Of a stretch of DNA of 42,973 bases, positions 7,407 through 15,845 are shown in pieces. The stretch spans positions 1 to 42,973 of the forward strand of contig CAMDDZ010000045.1 of NCBI GenBank assembly GCA_945893145.1. The letters are read 5' to 3'. The stretch comes from Rhodoplanes serenus. Its GTDB lineage: Bacteria; Pseudomonadota; Alphaproteobacteria; Rhizobiales; Xanthobacteraceae. The stretch's first letter is position 1. Every line of letters begins with the position of its first letter. The notes beneath the pieces were generated by a model that saw nothing but the letters and a program-made list of their open reading frames with translations, did no database searches and was not told the DNA's origin. A program made the position numbers and the translations under genes.

Positions 7407-8312
7407 CTATGTCGTGAGTTGCATCTGTTGGAGCATGGCGCGGCCCGTGAGACCGTAAGGGTTCGCCAACGTCTCCAGCAATTCAAAATGATTGTAGCCT
7501 TCGCCCACCAGCAGCTCGACGGGCTTGCCGGCTTTCGCCACCGCCGCCGCGAAGTCGCGCGACTGGCGCTGAAACTCCGGCGTCTCGCAGGTGCCGATGG
7601 CAAGAACGAGCGGCGTGTGGAGACCATCGAGATAGCGCTGCGCCGACAGCTCCTGCTCCATCGCATCGGTGAATTTCACATAGGCCGAGCGCTTCGACAG
7701 CCGCACCGGCTCGAGATCGTACATGCCGGAGAGCAGCACCGCGCCCTTGAAGGCGTCGGACGGCAGCCCCTCCTCCTGCCAGCCGCGCGTCAGCACGACG
7801 CCGGCGAGATGCGATCCGGACGAATGCGACGAGATATAGATGCGGTTACGGTCGCCGCCGAAGCTCGCGGCGTTTCGATAAACCCAGGCGAGCGCGCGCC
7901 GCACCTGCCGGTACATCGGGAACAGATTGCCGTCCGCCTCATCCACATTGATGAAATCGAGCACCACGCAATGAGCGCCGGCGCGCATCAGCGGCTCGGC
8001 CAAGAGCGCATAATCGGCGGCCTTGTTGCGCCGCCAGGCGCCGCCGTGGACGAAAACATTGATCGGCGCGTCCTTGATGCCGCAGCCGAAGATGTCGAGC
8101 TGCTCGATCGCAGTCGGCCCGTAGGCGACACGCTTGGGAACGCCGACGATCGCCCTCGCCCGCTCGCTCGCGGCGTGGCGGCGTTTCACAATCAGCTCGC
8201 GGTTCGGCGCATAGACCTCCTGGTCGTAGGCATCGTCGAGCGCCTGCTGATCCATGTCGAGCCAGACCAGGGGGCCTTTGGCGCGGGGCGCCGGATTGGA
8301 ATGAACGTTCAT
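7407..8312 (-). CDS. Alpha/beta hydrolase, arylformamidase/esterase-like (paralogue 3)
   Basis: This protein of about 301 residues starts at the ATG at 8310-8312 (MNVHSNPAPRAKGPLVWLDM). The longer frame to 8363 lacks family similarity. It has ALDDAYDQEVYAPNREL, HGGAW, the nucleophile elbow SHSSGSH and GYNHFELLETLANPYG. It is closest to the other two in the core segments FTDAMEQELSAQRYLDGL and CETPEFQRQSRDFAAAV. The first Gly of the GxSxG elbow is replaced by Ser (ISSHSSGS), a mild departure. It is the first gene of the minus-strand hydrolase-receptor set. Substrate unknown. Confidence 0.78.
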   Translation of the reverse strand: MNVHSNPAPRAKGPLVWLDMDQQALDDAYDQEVYAPNRELIVKRRHAASERARAIVGVPKRVAYGPTAIEQLDIFGCGIKDAPINVFVHGGAWRRNKAADYALLAEPLMRAGAHCVVLDFINVDEADGNLFPMYRQVRRALAWVYRNAASFGGDRNRIYISSHSSGSHLAGVVLTRGWQEEGLPSDAFKGAVLLSGMYDLEPVRLSKRSAYVKFTDAMEQELSAQRYLDGLHTPLVLAIGTCETPEFQRQSRDFAAAVAKAGKPVELLVGEGYNHFELLETLANPYGLTGRAMLQQMQLTT

Positions 8313-8603
8313 GCGCGGCAGACTAGCGCAGCGCGCCGGGCACGGCCATATCGGGGCACCCATGCGCGATCGTTGGTACCGAAGCGCGAACCGCTCGCGG
8401 CATACGCGCTTTCCCCTCTCCCGGAACGTTCTCGGGTTAGTGATTTTCTGAGATGGAAGTTGATTGCCTGCGGTTCATAACACATTGAATCTGCTTGCGC
8501 CGACGTGTGCGGAGCATCACGTTCATCCCCATTGTTTCACGCTCCGGCGGCGCCGGATCGAAGCTGCGCGCTGCTTCTCAAGCTTGGCAGGCAGCCTCGT
8601 CGC
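8313..8603. other. Gene-free stretch between hydrolase and Usp genes
   Basis: No supported gene lies here. It should hold the promoter of the hydrolase operon (minus strand) and the end of the Usp transcript. A short GC palindrome is visible (TCCGGCG 8543-8549 and CGCCGGA 8551-8557), as is an imperfect inverted pair around the AACGTT at 8423-8428. Neither has a T-run, so no terminator is called. No FixK-type site was seen, in contrast to the region to the right. Confidence 0.5.
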
Positions 8604-9434
8604 TCAGTGTGACATCAGCGTCGGAACGGTCATGGAGGCAAGAATGCCGCGGGTCGCACCGCCGAGGATGAATTCGCGCAACCGCGAATGGCCATAACCG
8701 CCCATGACGATGAAATCGGCGCCGCGATCCGCCGCGTCGGACAGAATCGCATTGGTGACGTCGGTGTCGCCGGCAGTGATTTTCCTGAGATCGACCTTCA
8801 AGCCGTGGCGCGCGAGGTGCTGAGCGATATCAACGCCTTCTATTACGTCGGCTTTGCTCTTGTCTCCAGCCACTGTGACGACATCGACTGCCTTGGCGCG
8901 AGCCAGGAATGGCATGGCATCGTTGAACGCGCGCGCGGCATTGCGGCTGCCGTCCCAGCAAGCCATCACGCGTTCCAGCGTAAGCCCGGCCCGCTGGATA
9001 TAAGGAAAGACCAGAACCGGTCGGCCCGATTCGAACAAGGCGCCTTCGACCAACCGCTCATCACGTGCCGCGTCGGGGTCGGCTTGGCCGACGATGGAAA
9101 GATCGAACGAACGTGCGATACGTCCAAAAACGCCTCCGGCTCCCGCAGCACTCGCCTCGATCAGGCGGGTTTCGGCCGAGACACCGGCGAGCCGGGCCGC
9201 CTCTTTGAATCGTGCGATGGCATCCGTGGCCGCCTTTTTGTTCGCCTCGCGTTGCGCGTCGATGAAGTCGAATGGAATGACATTGCCCACATCGGCCGCA
9301 GGCAGCATGGGCTCGTATGCAAACCCAACGGCCGTCACGTGGGCCCGAAACGCGGCAGACACCGAAATGGCGTAGTCGGCGGCCACATCGCGACCGGTAT
9401 CGACCGCAAGACCAACCACAATATCCTTGATCAT
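8604..9434 (-). CDS. Universal stress protein, UspA family (tandem-domain size)
   Basis: This 276-residue protein starts MIKDIVVGLAVDTGRDVAAD after a GGAAGGAA ribosome site. The N-terminal half has lost the nucleotide-binding signature. The C-terminal half ends with MGGYGHSRLREFILGGATRG, a good match to the UspA ATP-binding run G-2x-G-9x-G-(S/T). Two-domain Usps of this kind accumulate under stress or oxygen limitation. The FixK box at 9502-9515 lies 68 bases upstream, giving an expected transcription start near 9467 if activation follows the usual -41.5 spacing. It is divergent from the eRF1-like gene at 9615 and probably co-regulated with it. Confidence 0.85.
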   Translation of the reverse strand: MIKDIVVGLAVDTGRDVAADYAISVSAAFRAHVTAVGFAYEPMLPAADVGNVIPFDFIDAQREANKKAATDAIARFKEAARLAGVSAETRLIEASAAGAGGVFGRIARSFDLSIVGQADPDAARDERLVEGALFESGRPVLVFPYIQRAGLTLERVMACWDGSRNAARAFNDAMPFLARAKAVDVVTVAGDKSKADVIEGVDIAQHLARHGLKVDLRKITAGDTDVTNAILSDAADRGADFIVMGGYGHSRLREFILGGATRGILASMTVPTLMSH

Positions 9435-9501
9435 GATGTTCCTTCCTTCGATTTCGAAAAACGATGTTGTGGTACTTCTAGCCAGCCATTCATTCGAATT
9501 A

Positions 9502-9515
9502 TTGAGATGAATCAA
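9502..9515. promoter_or_regulatory. FixK/FNR box TTGAGATGAATCAA
   Basis: Exact TTGA-N6-TCAA match between two divergent genes. The centre is at 9508.5; class II activation would start transcripts near 9467 (Usp, minus) and 9550 (eRF1-like, plus). One site may serve both directions. Confidence 0.85.
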
Positions 9516-9614
9516 AAAACAAGGCGTGGGGGTTGTTAAAATCGATCGTCAGTCGATGGTCGAGGCCTCGATGGCGGGATCACGAAGGCTCGATATTGGG
9601 AAAGGACCTGTTTC

Positions 9615-10016
9615 ATGACCACACATCACAATCATGCCGTCATCTGGATCGACCACCGCGAGGCTCGTGTTTTTCACTTCAGCACAACGGACGTGGAAAA
9701 ACTCGTCTTGCATCCGGACCATCCGACGAAACATATCCATCACAAGGCCAACTCCATCGGGAGCGGGCACGCCGCAGAGGATCACAACTACTTGCACGCC
9801 GTCGTGGAAGCGATTGCCGACGCCGGTGCGGTTCTTATTACGGGACCAGCCAACGCCAAGACCGAATTGGTCAAGCATATTCACGAGCACGATCCGTTGC
9901 GGATGAAGGTCATCGCCGGCGTAGAAACCGTCGATCATCCGAGCGATGGACAACTCGTCGCTTATGCCAGGAAGTACTTCAAGGTTGAGGACCGGATGCT
10001 GCCGCAGAAGCGTTGA
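9615..10016 (+). CDS. eRF1-like (baeRF-type) small protein, annotated in relatives as translational machinery protein
   Basis: This 133-residue protein begins MTTHHNHAVIWIDHREARVF and contains the conserved run HHKANSIGSGHA, then LITGPANAKTELVKHIHEH and VETVDHPSDGQLVAYARKYF. Proteins with this pattern are frequent in Bradyrhizobium relatives, and I recall them as annotated translational machinery protein because of distant likeness to a peptide-release-factor domain. A function on ribosomes during hypoxic stress is plausible but unproven. It carries many His residues (HHNH, HIHH) near the N terminus. It lies 100 bases downstream of a FixK box and may be co-transcribed with the large gene at 10196. 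Confidence 0.7.
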   Translation: MTTHHNHAVIWIDHREARVFHFSTTDVEKLVLHPDHPTKHIHHKANSIGSGHAAEDHNYLHAVVEAIADAGAVLITGPANAKTELVKHIHEHDPLRMKVIAGVETVDHPSDGQLVAYARKYFKVEDRMLPQKR

Positions 10017-10054
10017 GCATCATATTGAGCATATTTTTCAATCGCGGCGCAGCG

Positions 10055-10082
10055 ACAGATGCGCACCCACAGATGCGCACCC
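10055..10082. repeat. 14-bp perfect tandem duplication
   Basis: ACAGATGCGCACCC occurs twice head to tail (10055-10068 and 10069-10082) in the spacer between the eRF1-like gene and the acyl-CoA synthetase/GNAT gene. It looks like a recent slippage duplication; no function is apparent. Confidence 0.9.
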
Positions 10083-10195
10083 TTGGCTGTTGAATTGGTA
10101 TAAGGCTCGCGTCCTGGCTACGATCTTATGACGCGCGGCCGTTCGCAGTCTTGCGGCCGGAGCACCTGACACGAAACCCAACCGGCGGCAGCACG

Positions 10196-12895
10196 ATGAG
10201 CACGTATCGTCTCGACCGCCTGTTTGTCCCGCGTTCAGTCGCGCTTGTCGGCGCGAGCCCGCGCGAAACATCAGTCGGCCGCGCGATCCTTCGTAATTTG
10301 CGCGCCGGCGGCTTTGCCGGCTCAATTCACCTCGTCAACCCTCGTTACGGTGAAATTGAAGGTATCACTGCCGTCAAAAGCATCGCGGACCTGCCGGTCG
10401 CGCCGGATGTTGTCATCATTGCCGCGCCGCCGGCGGCGGTGGCCGACCTCATCGGCGCTGCCGGCGCCAAAGGCTGCCCCACCGTGGTTGTGATCACCGC
10501 AGGCCTGGGCCACGGAGCAGGCTCGCTATCCGAAGCCATCCAACGCGCCGCGCGGACACATGGCGTGCGGGTTGTTGGGCCGAACTGTCTCGGTGTCCTC
10601 GTTCCTCCTATGAAGCTTAACGCGAGCTTCGCGGCGCGCATGCCGCAAGGCGGCGATCTCGCCTTGATTTCACAATCCGGCGCCATCGCGGCAGGATTGG
10701 TCGAATGGGCGGCAAGACGCTCGATCGGGTTCTCGGCCGTGGTTTCGGTCGGAGATGCGATCGATGTCGACTTCGGCGACCTGCTCGACTATTTCGCGGT
10801 CGATCGCGGCACGCGCGCGATCCTGCTCTACATCGAATCCCTCACCGACGCGCGCAAGTTCATGTCGGCGGCGCGCGCCGCCGCACGTGTTAAACCGGTC
10901 GTCGTCATCAAGTCCGGACGTCACGCTCAAGGGGCTGTCGCCGCACGAACCCACACGGGGGCCTTGGCCGGTTCGGATGCTGTGTACGATGCCGCATTCC
11001 GCCGCGCCGGTTTGCTTCGAGTGCTCGACCTCGACGAATTGTTCGCGGCGGCAGCCACACTGGGGCATCTGAAACCTTTCACCGGCAATCGCCTTGCGAT
11101 CCTCACCAACGGAGGGGGTGTCGGTGTGCTGGCCGTCGATCGCCTCATGGATCTCGGCGGCACTCTGGCGACCATTGCACCGGGAACAATGAATGTGCTC
11201 AATGCGGCGCTTCCGCCGATTTGGTCAAAAGCCAATCCGGTGGATATCGCCGGCGACGCCGATGCACATCGGTATGCCGCGGCGCTGGAAGCGTTGTTGG
11301 CCGACCGCGACAATGACGCCATTCTGGTCATGAATGTGCCGACGGCGCTTGCATCCGCCGCCGATGCCGCAAAATCGGTCGCCACGATCGTACGCGAAAA
11401 CCACAATCGATTTTTTCCGTCGAAGCCAGTGTTGGCTGTGTGGGTCGGAGACAACGGCGAGGCGGCATCCGATCTCGAGGCCGCCGGAATCCCTCATTAC
11501 CGATCGGAGTCCGACGCCGTGCGCGGCTTCATGCATCTTGTGCGGTACCGTGAAGCAATCGACGGCCTGATGGAAACGCCGCCGAGCGTGCCCCAGGACC
11601 TCACCGTCGATACGGCTTCAGCGCGCAACATCGTTGAGCGCGCCATAACGGAAGGACGCGCATGGCTCGATCCGATCGAGGTCGGGCGGCTACTGTCGGC
11701 CTATTCGATCCCGACCACCTCAGCCACGCTTGCGCGCAATGCCGATGAGGCAGCAGCAACCGCAAGACCGTTGTTGGCTAAGGGCGGCACGATCGCGGTC
11801 AAAATTCTGTCCCCCGATATCGTGCACAAATCGGACGTCAGCGGCGTTCGCCTCAATCTGACCAGTGAACATGCCGTGCGGGAGGCCACAACCGACGTCT
11901 TAACGCGGGCACGCGCCGCCAGGCCTGACGCGCGCATCACAGGCGTCACGATCCATCCGATGATCCTTCAGCCGAAGGCTCGCGAGCTGATCGCCGGTAT
12001 TGCCGACGATCCGACCTTCGGACCTGTGGTGGTCTTTGGCAGCGGCGGAACCGCGGTCGAGGTCATCGATGACAAGGCTCTTGCGCTGCCACCTCTCGAT
12101 TTGAAGCTGGCGCACGAGCTCATCGCCCGCACGCGTGTCTCCCGCGTCCTCAAGGCTTATCGCAACGTGCCGGCGGCGGATGTGGACGGCATCGCAACCA
12201 CTCTTGTGAAGCTCGCGCAGCTCGCGGCGGATTTGCCTGAAGTCCGCGAGATCGATCTCAACCCGCTGCTGGCCGACGAAAACGGCGTCATCGCCGTGGA
12301 TGCACGCGTCGCCATCACTCCGGTGGCGCCTACGCGACGGATGTCATCCGGTCATTCGCGTTTCGCCATCCGCCCCTATCCCAAGGAATGGGAAAAACAC
12401 ATCAAGCTCCAGGACGGCGCGACGATATTCCTTCGGCCGATCCGGCCGGAAGATGAGAGGCTGTATCCGTCCTTCTTGCGGCACGTATCGCAAGAAGACA
12501 TGCGTCTGCGATTTTTTGCAGCCATCAAGGAATTCAATCACGCCTTCATCGCACGATTCACGCAGATCGACTACGCGCGCGCCATGGCGTTTGTCGCCAT
12601 CGAAGAAACTTCGGGCGAAATGCTCGGTGTGGCGCGCCTGCACGCAAACTCGACCTACGACGCCGCCGAATATGCGATTCTGGTCCGCTCAGACCTCAAA
12701 GGCAAAGGACTCGGATGGATTCTTATGCAGGCGATCATCGAATACGCCCGTAGCGAAGGTTTGCAGACCATCGAAGGCCAGGTGCTCCGAGAAAACACCA
12801 CCATGCTGCGGATGTGCGAAGACCTCGGCTTCCAGATCATGCCGGATCCAGACGATGCCGATATCAAAATCGTTAGACTGACTATCAAAATCTAG
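10196..12895 (+). CDS. Fusion of NDP-forming acyl-CoA synthetase and GNAT acetyltransferase (Pat-like)
   Basis: This 899-residue protein (start ATG 10196, MSTYRLDRLFVPRSVALVGA) has four parts. They are a CoA-binding Rossmann domain (about 1-130, VALVGASPRETSVG), a succinyl-CoA-ligase-like domain (about 140-300), an ATP-grasp domain (about 490-705, HKSDVSGVRLNLTS, GVTIHPM, REIDLNPLL) and a GNAT domain (about 735-899) with the acetyl-CoA loop SDLKGKGLG. His253 in ARTHTGALAG sits where ADP-forming synthetases carry the phosphohistidine, so the synthetase half could be active. In other bacteria such fusions (Pat) acetylate a lysine of acetyl-CoA synthetase. It probably controls acetate or acyl-CoA metabolism when oxygen is low, being downstream of the FixK-boxed gene at 9615. 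Confidence 0.85.
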   Translation: MSTYRLDRLFVPRSVALVGASPRETSVGRAILRNLRAGGFAGSIHLVNPRYGEIEGITAVKSIADLPVAPDVVIIAAPPAAVADLIGAAGAKGCPTVVVITAGLGHGAGSLSEAIQRAARTHGVRVVGPNCLGVLVPPMKLNASFAARMPQGGDLALISQSGAIAAGLVEWAARRSIGFSAVVSVGDAIDVDFGDLLDYFAVDRGTRAILLYIESLTDARKFMSAARAAARVKPVVVIKSGRHAQGAVAARTHTGALAGSDAVYDAAFRRAGLLRVLDLDELFAAAATLGHLKPFTGNRLAILTNGGGVGVLAVDRLMDLGGTLATIAPGTMNVLNAALPPIWSKANPVDIAGDADAHRYAAALEALLADRDNDAILVMNVPTALASAADAAKSVATIVRENHNRFFPSKPVLAVWVGDNGEAASDLEAAGIPHYRSESDAVRGFMHLVRYREAIDGLMETPPSVPQDLTVDTASARNIVERAITEGRAWLDPIEVGRLLSAYSIPTTSATLARNADEAAATARPLLAKGGTIAVKILSPDIVHKSDVSGVRLNLTSEHAVREATTDVLTRARAARPDARITGVTIHPMILQPKARELIAGIADDPTFGPVVVFGSGGTAVEVIDDKALALPPLDLKLAHELIARTRVSRVLKAYRNVPAADVDGIATTLVKLAQLAADLPEVREIDLNPLLADENGVIAVDARVAITPVAPTRRMSSGHSRFAIRPYPKEWEKHIKLQDGATIFLRPIRPEDERLYPSFLRHVSQEDMRLRFFAAIKEFNHAFIARFTQIDYARAMAFVAIEETSGEMLGVARLHANSTYDAAEYAILVRSDLKGKGLGWILMQAIIEYARSEGLQTIEGQVLRENTTMLRMCEDLGFQIMPDPDDADIKIVRLTIKI

Positions 12896-12898
12896 CGC

Positions 12899-12921
12899 GC
12901 GGCCTCGTTGATGATGGCCGC
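12899..12921. terminator. Possible bidirectional terminator hairpin
   Basis: GCGGCC (12899-12904) pairs with GGCCGC (12916-12921) around an 11-base loop. It lies between the converging ends of the synthetase/GNAT gene (12895) and ccoS (12934). There is no T-run on either strand, so termination here is uncertain. Confidence 0.35.
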
Positions 12922-12933
12922 ACCGCGCAGCGG

Positions 12934-13086
12934 TCATGGCGGAGCCAGATCGTCGTCAGACAGCATGCGAACGGCGGCGCCATCCATGTCGTCGTATTGA
13001 CCGCTCCGCAATGACCACATGAAGGCCGCAAGGCCGGTCAGACCGAGCGCCAACGCCATCGGCACGAGATAGATCAGCACGTTCAT
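12934..13086 (-). CDS. ccoS: cbb3 oxidase maturation protein CcoS
   Basis: A 50-residue reading frame runs from the ATG at 13084-13086: MNVLIYLVPMALALGLTGLA, then AFMWSLRSGQYDDMDGAAVR and MLSDDDLAPP. One N-terminal membrane helix followed by FMWSxRSGQYDDxDGxxxR and an acidic tail is the CcoS/FixS signature. CcoS is needed for heme and CuB assembly in the CcoN subunit. Its start overlaps the ccoI stop by 4 bases (ATGA), so it is translationally coupled and last in the cco gene run. Confidence 0.95.
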   Translation of the reverse strand: MNVLIYLVPMALALGLTGLAAFMWSLRSGQYDDMDGAAVRMLSDDDLAPP

Positions 13087-15317
13087 GCTGGCCTCGGTGC
13101 CGCAATCGGGACTGCAGGGGTCGACGCTTGCGGCATGCGGTTTGCTGCCCGCCGGCGCGCGCGCAATGCGTTCAGCGTAACCAGAATTGAGGAACCGGAC
13201 ATGGCCGCAGCCGCGATCAGCGGCGTGACATGGCCAGCCATTGCGATCGGAACCGCGATGACGTTGTAGACCACCGCGAGCCAGAGGTTCTGCAGCATCA
13301 AGCCTCGCGCCCGCCGGGCGATGATAAGTGCCTCGAGCACCGGAACAAGCCGCTCACTAAGAAACACGGCATCCGCCTGCGCCTGGGTGATGTCTGCGGC
13401 GCTGATCGGAGACAGCGACACGTGAGCTGCGGCCAGTGCTGGCGCATCGTTGAGGCCATCGCCGACCATGAGAACGCGACGGCCTTCCTGCTTCAAGGAT
13501 TCCACATGCGCAATCTTGTCCGCTGGTTTCAAGCCGCCCCGCCACGCCCAGATACCAAGTGCCTTGGCGATCGGATCAACCGCGGCCGGTCGATCACCGG
13601 ACAGGATCTGCAAATCGAACCCGAGCGTGGCGAGAGACTTCATCACCGCCTTGGCGTCCGGCCGAAGTTTTTGCTGGATCTCGAATCTCGCGGATCTGCC
13701 GCCGTGCGCGTAGACGATGATGGACGTTCCCGCGTTCTCGACCGTCTTTGCATCTTCTGCAATTCCACAAAAAGCCGCGCTGCCGAGACGAGCCTCAACG
13801 CCGTCGATGAGAGCGCGGACACCTTGGCCAGGTTGCTCGACCGCGCCCTCGAAGGGCGTGCGCTGCCGCGCCTCGCGGGCGAGCGCAGTCGCCAAAGGAT
13901 GACGACTCGATAGCGCAAGCCGCGCCGCACTTTCGAGAAGCTCCGGCTCGATCAAAGCCGCGTTATGCACACGCGGCTCCGGCAACGTGAGGGTGCCGGT
14001 CTTGTCGAAGACGATCGTGTCTACCTCGGCCAGACGCTCGATGGCGTCGCCCGCGTTGATGATGACGCCGGAACGAAACAACGCCCCGGATGCGACAACC
14101 TGGACCGCCGGAATCGCCAACGCCAAAGCGCAGGGACACGTGATGATCAACACCGCGATGCCGGTGACGATCGCATCGTGGAGGGAGGCGCCGGCCACTA
14201 GCCATCCGAGCGCCGTGAGCGCCGCTGCCGTGTGGACCACGGGCGCGTAGTACCCTGCCGCACGGTCGGCGAGCCGGACGATGTGTGACTTCGAGGACAG
14301 TGCCTTGTCGAGAAGCCTTTGCACATCGTCAATCAGGGTTCCGGCTCCTGCCGCCGTCACCCGCATGGTCAGTGCACCTGAAAAGTTCAGGCTGCCGGCA
14401 TACACCACGGCACCGGGGGCGATGGATCGCCTGGCCGTTTCCCCGGTCAGCAGGCTTTCGTCAATCTCCGACGATCCACTGACGATGACGCCGTCGGCTG
14501 GCACTCGCTCGCCTGGGCGCACCAGCAGCCGGTCATCCGGATGAAGCGCCGCGGCCGGGACCGTGACGACTTCGCTTCCGGTGTCGAAGCGATGAGCGGT
14601 TTCCGCCTTCAGCGCCGCGAGATTCCCTGCGACGGCGCGCGTCTTGCGCTGCATCGCGTGGTCGAGATAGCGGCCGCACAGAAGGAAGAACAGCAGCATG
14701 ATCGCCGAATCGAAATAGGCGTGCTCGGCATGGGTCGCGGTTTCGACCAACGACATGCCGAGCGCCAGCACGACTCCAATGGAGATGGGCACATCCATAT
14801 TGACTTGCCGCGCGCGGAGGGCGCGCAGCGCGCTTTGGAAGAATGGCTGGCCGGCATAAGCGGCCACAGGCAGCGCAATCAGGGCCGATAACCAATGAAA
14901 AAGGTCGCGTGTCTCCGGAGTCATATCGCTGGCGTTCCCGGACCACACCGACACCGACAGCAGCATAACGTTCATCGCGGCAAAGCCGGCAAGCGCCAAA
15001 CATTTCAGCAACCAGCGCGCATGCTGCGCTTCGTCGGATTCGACACGCGCAGGCTGGAAGGGATGGGCTTGATACCCAATGCGTTCCAGTGCCTGAATCA
15101 CCTCACCAGCCGTAACCTCTCCGTCGTGCCAATCGACCGACAGCCGCCGATCGGTGAAATTGACGCGAGCTTCCACGATGCCGGGCGTCTGTTTCAGGCC
15201 ATTTTCGATTTTGCGGATGCAATTCGCGCAACCGATGCCGTCCACGGCAAGATTCATGTGCGCATGGCCGGCGGCGTCCCGAGTCACAAACATCGAAAGA
15301 TCGACCGCTTCCGCCAT
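13083..15317 (-). CDS. ccoI: Copper P1B-type ATPase for cbb3 oxidase assembly, CcoI/FixI
   Basis: This 744-residue ATPase has an N-terminal heavy-metal domain with GIGCANC (Cys30, Cys33) and the membrane metal site C394-P395-C396. It has the phosphorylation motif DKTGTLT (Asp438), an HP motif in SSRHPLATAL and the hinge GDGLNDAPAL. It exports Cu(I) across the inner membrane for delivery to the CuB centre of CcoN, rather than for detoxification. The genes follow the canonical order ccoG-H-I-S. AGGAG precedes the ATG at 15317. The C-terminal 25 residues are low-complexity Pro/Ala-rich. Confidence 0.95.
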   Translation of the reverse strand: MAEAVDLSMFVTRDAAGHAHMNLAVDGIGCANCIRKIENGLKQTPGIVEARVNFTDRRLSVDWHDGEVTAGEVIQALERIGYQAHPFQPARVESDEAQHARWLLKCLALAGFAAMNVMLLSVSVWSGNASDMTPETRDLFHWLSALIALPVAAYAGQPFFQSALRALRARQVNMDVPISIGVVLALGMSLVETATHAEHAYFDSAIMLLFFLLCGRYLDHAMQRKTRAVAGNLAALKAETAHRFDTGSEVVTVPAAALHPDDRLLVRPGERVPADGVIVSGSSEIDESLLTGETARRSIAPGAVVYAGSLNFSGALTMRVTAAGAGTLIDDVQRLLDKALSSKSHIVRLADRAAGYYAPVVHTAAALTALGWLVAGASLHDAIVTGIAVLIITCPCALALAIPAVQVVASGALFRSGVIINAGDAIERLAEVDTIVFDKTGTLTLPEPRVHNAALIEPELLESAARLALSSRHPLATALAREARQRTPFEGAVEQPGQGVRALIDGVEARLGSAAFCGIAEDAKTVENAGTSIIVYAHGGRSARFEIQQKLRPDAKAVMKSLATLGFDLQILSGDRPAAVDPIAKALGIWAWRGGLKPADKIAHVESLKQEGRRVLMVGDGLNDAPALAAAHVSLSPISAADITQAQADAVFLSERLVPVLEALIIARRARGLMLQNLWLAVVYNVIAVPIAMAGHVTPLIAAAAMSGSSILVTLNALRARRRAANRMPQASTPAVPIAAPRPA

Positions 15318-15326
15318 CGCTGGCTC

Positions 15327-15845
15327 CTAACGTAAGACCACGCGGCTCTTCGAGCGAAACATCCGCTCCCCGTCCCGCTCGAGATCGATGACAAGGTCCC
15401 ATTGACCGGCGACCAGCGCCGTCGTCCCGATGAAATGACCAGGCTCCGTCTCGGTCATGAGGATGGCCTGATCCGAGCGCCGGTTGGTCGGGTGATGGAG
15501 CGCCACGATCGCGGTAAGGCCATTGAGCGGTCGATCGGCCGCGTCGCGCGCGAACATTTCGATGCGCTGGAAGCCCTGCGCGTCCGGCAACACGGTCGCG
15601 CGGACTTGCCACCTGCGCTCCTTCTGCGCGTCGGCAGCCGCGATCTCGTTCGCGAACGCAAGGCCTGCCTTATAGGCGTTTTCGGTCTCGATGCCGCCGA
15701 AGGTCGATACCGCGGCGCGGACCATGATGGCGTTGACGCCGGCGACGACGCCGAAGAAGGCAACGAAGCAAATAAACACGATCCGCCCCGTCACCTCCCT
15801 CGGACGCCTGCCGGTCCCCCCACCGGAACTGTTTGCCAGATGCAT
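15327..15845 (-). CDS. ccoH: cbb3 oxidase assembly protein CcoH/FixH
   Basis: This membrane-anchored protein of 172 residues has one helix near the N terminus (GRIVFICFVAFFGVVAGVNA) and a periplasmic FixH domain. Family segments include TFGGIETENAYKAGLAFANE, ERRWQVRATVLPD and HHPTNRRSDQAI. CcoH stabilises the CcoN-CcoO-CcoP complex during assembly. The ATG at 15843-15845 overlaps the ccoG stop (TGATG), indicating coupled translation. A GTG one codon upstream is a possible alternative start. Confidence 0.93.
   Translation of the reverse strand: MHLANSSGGGTGRRPREVTGRIVFICFVAFFGVVAGVNAIMVRAAVSTFGGIETENAYKAGLAFANEIAAADAQKERRWQVRATVLPDAQGFQRIEMFARDAADRPLNGLTAIVALHHPTNRRSDQAILMTETEPGHFIGTTALVAGQWDLVIDLERDGERMFRSKSRVVLR

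Noticed and set aside
8464..8697. Small plus-strand frame in the gene-free stretch before the Usp gene
   Set aside because: Overlaps the Usp 3' end, has no ribosome site and no recognisable sequence.
10025..10041. TTGA and TCAA half-sites (TTGAGCATATTTTTCAA) after the eRF1-like gene
   Set aside because: The spacer is 9 bases, not 6, so it does not fit a FixK/FNR dimer site.
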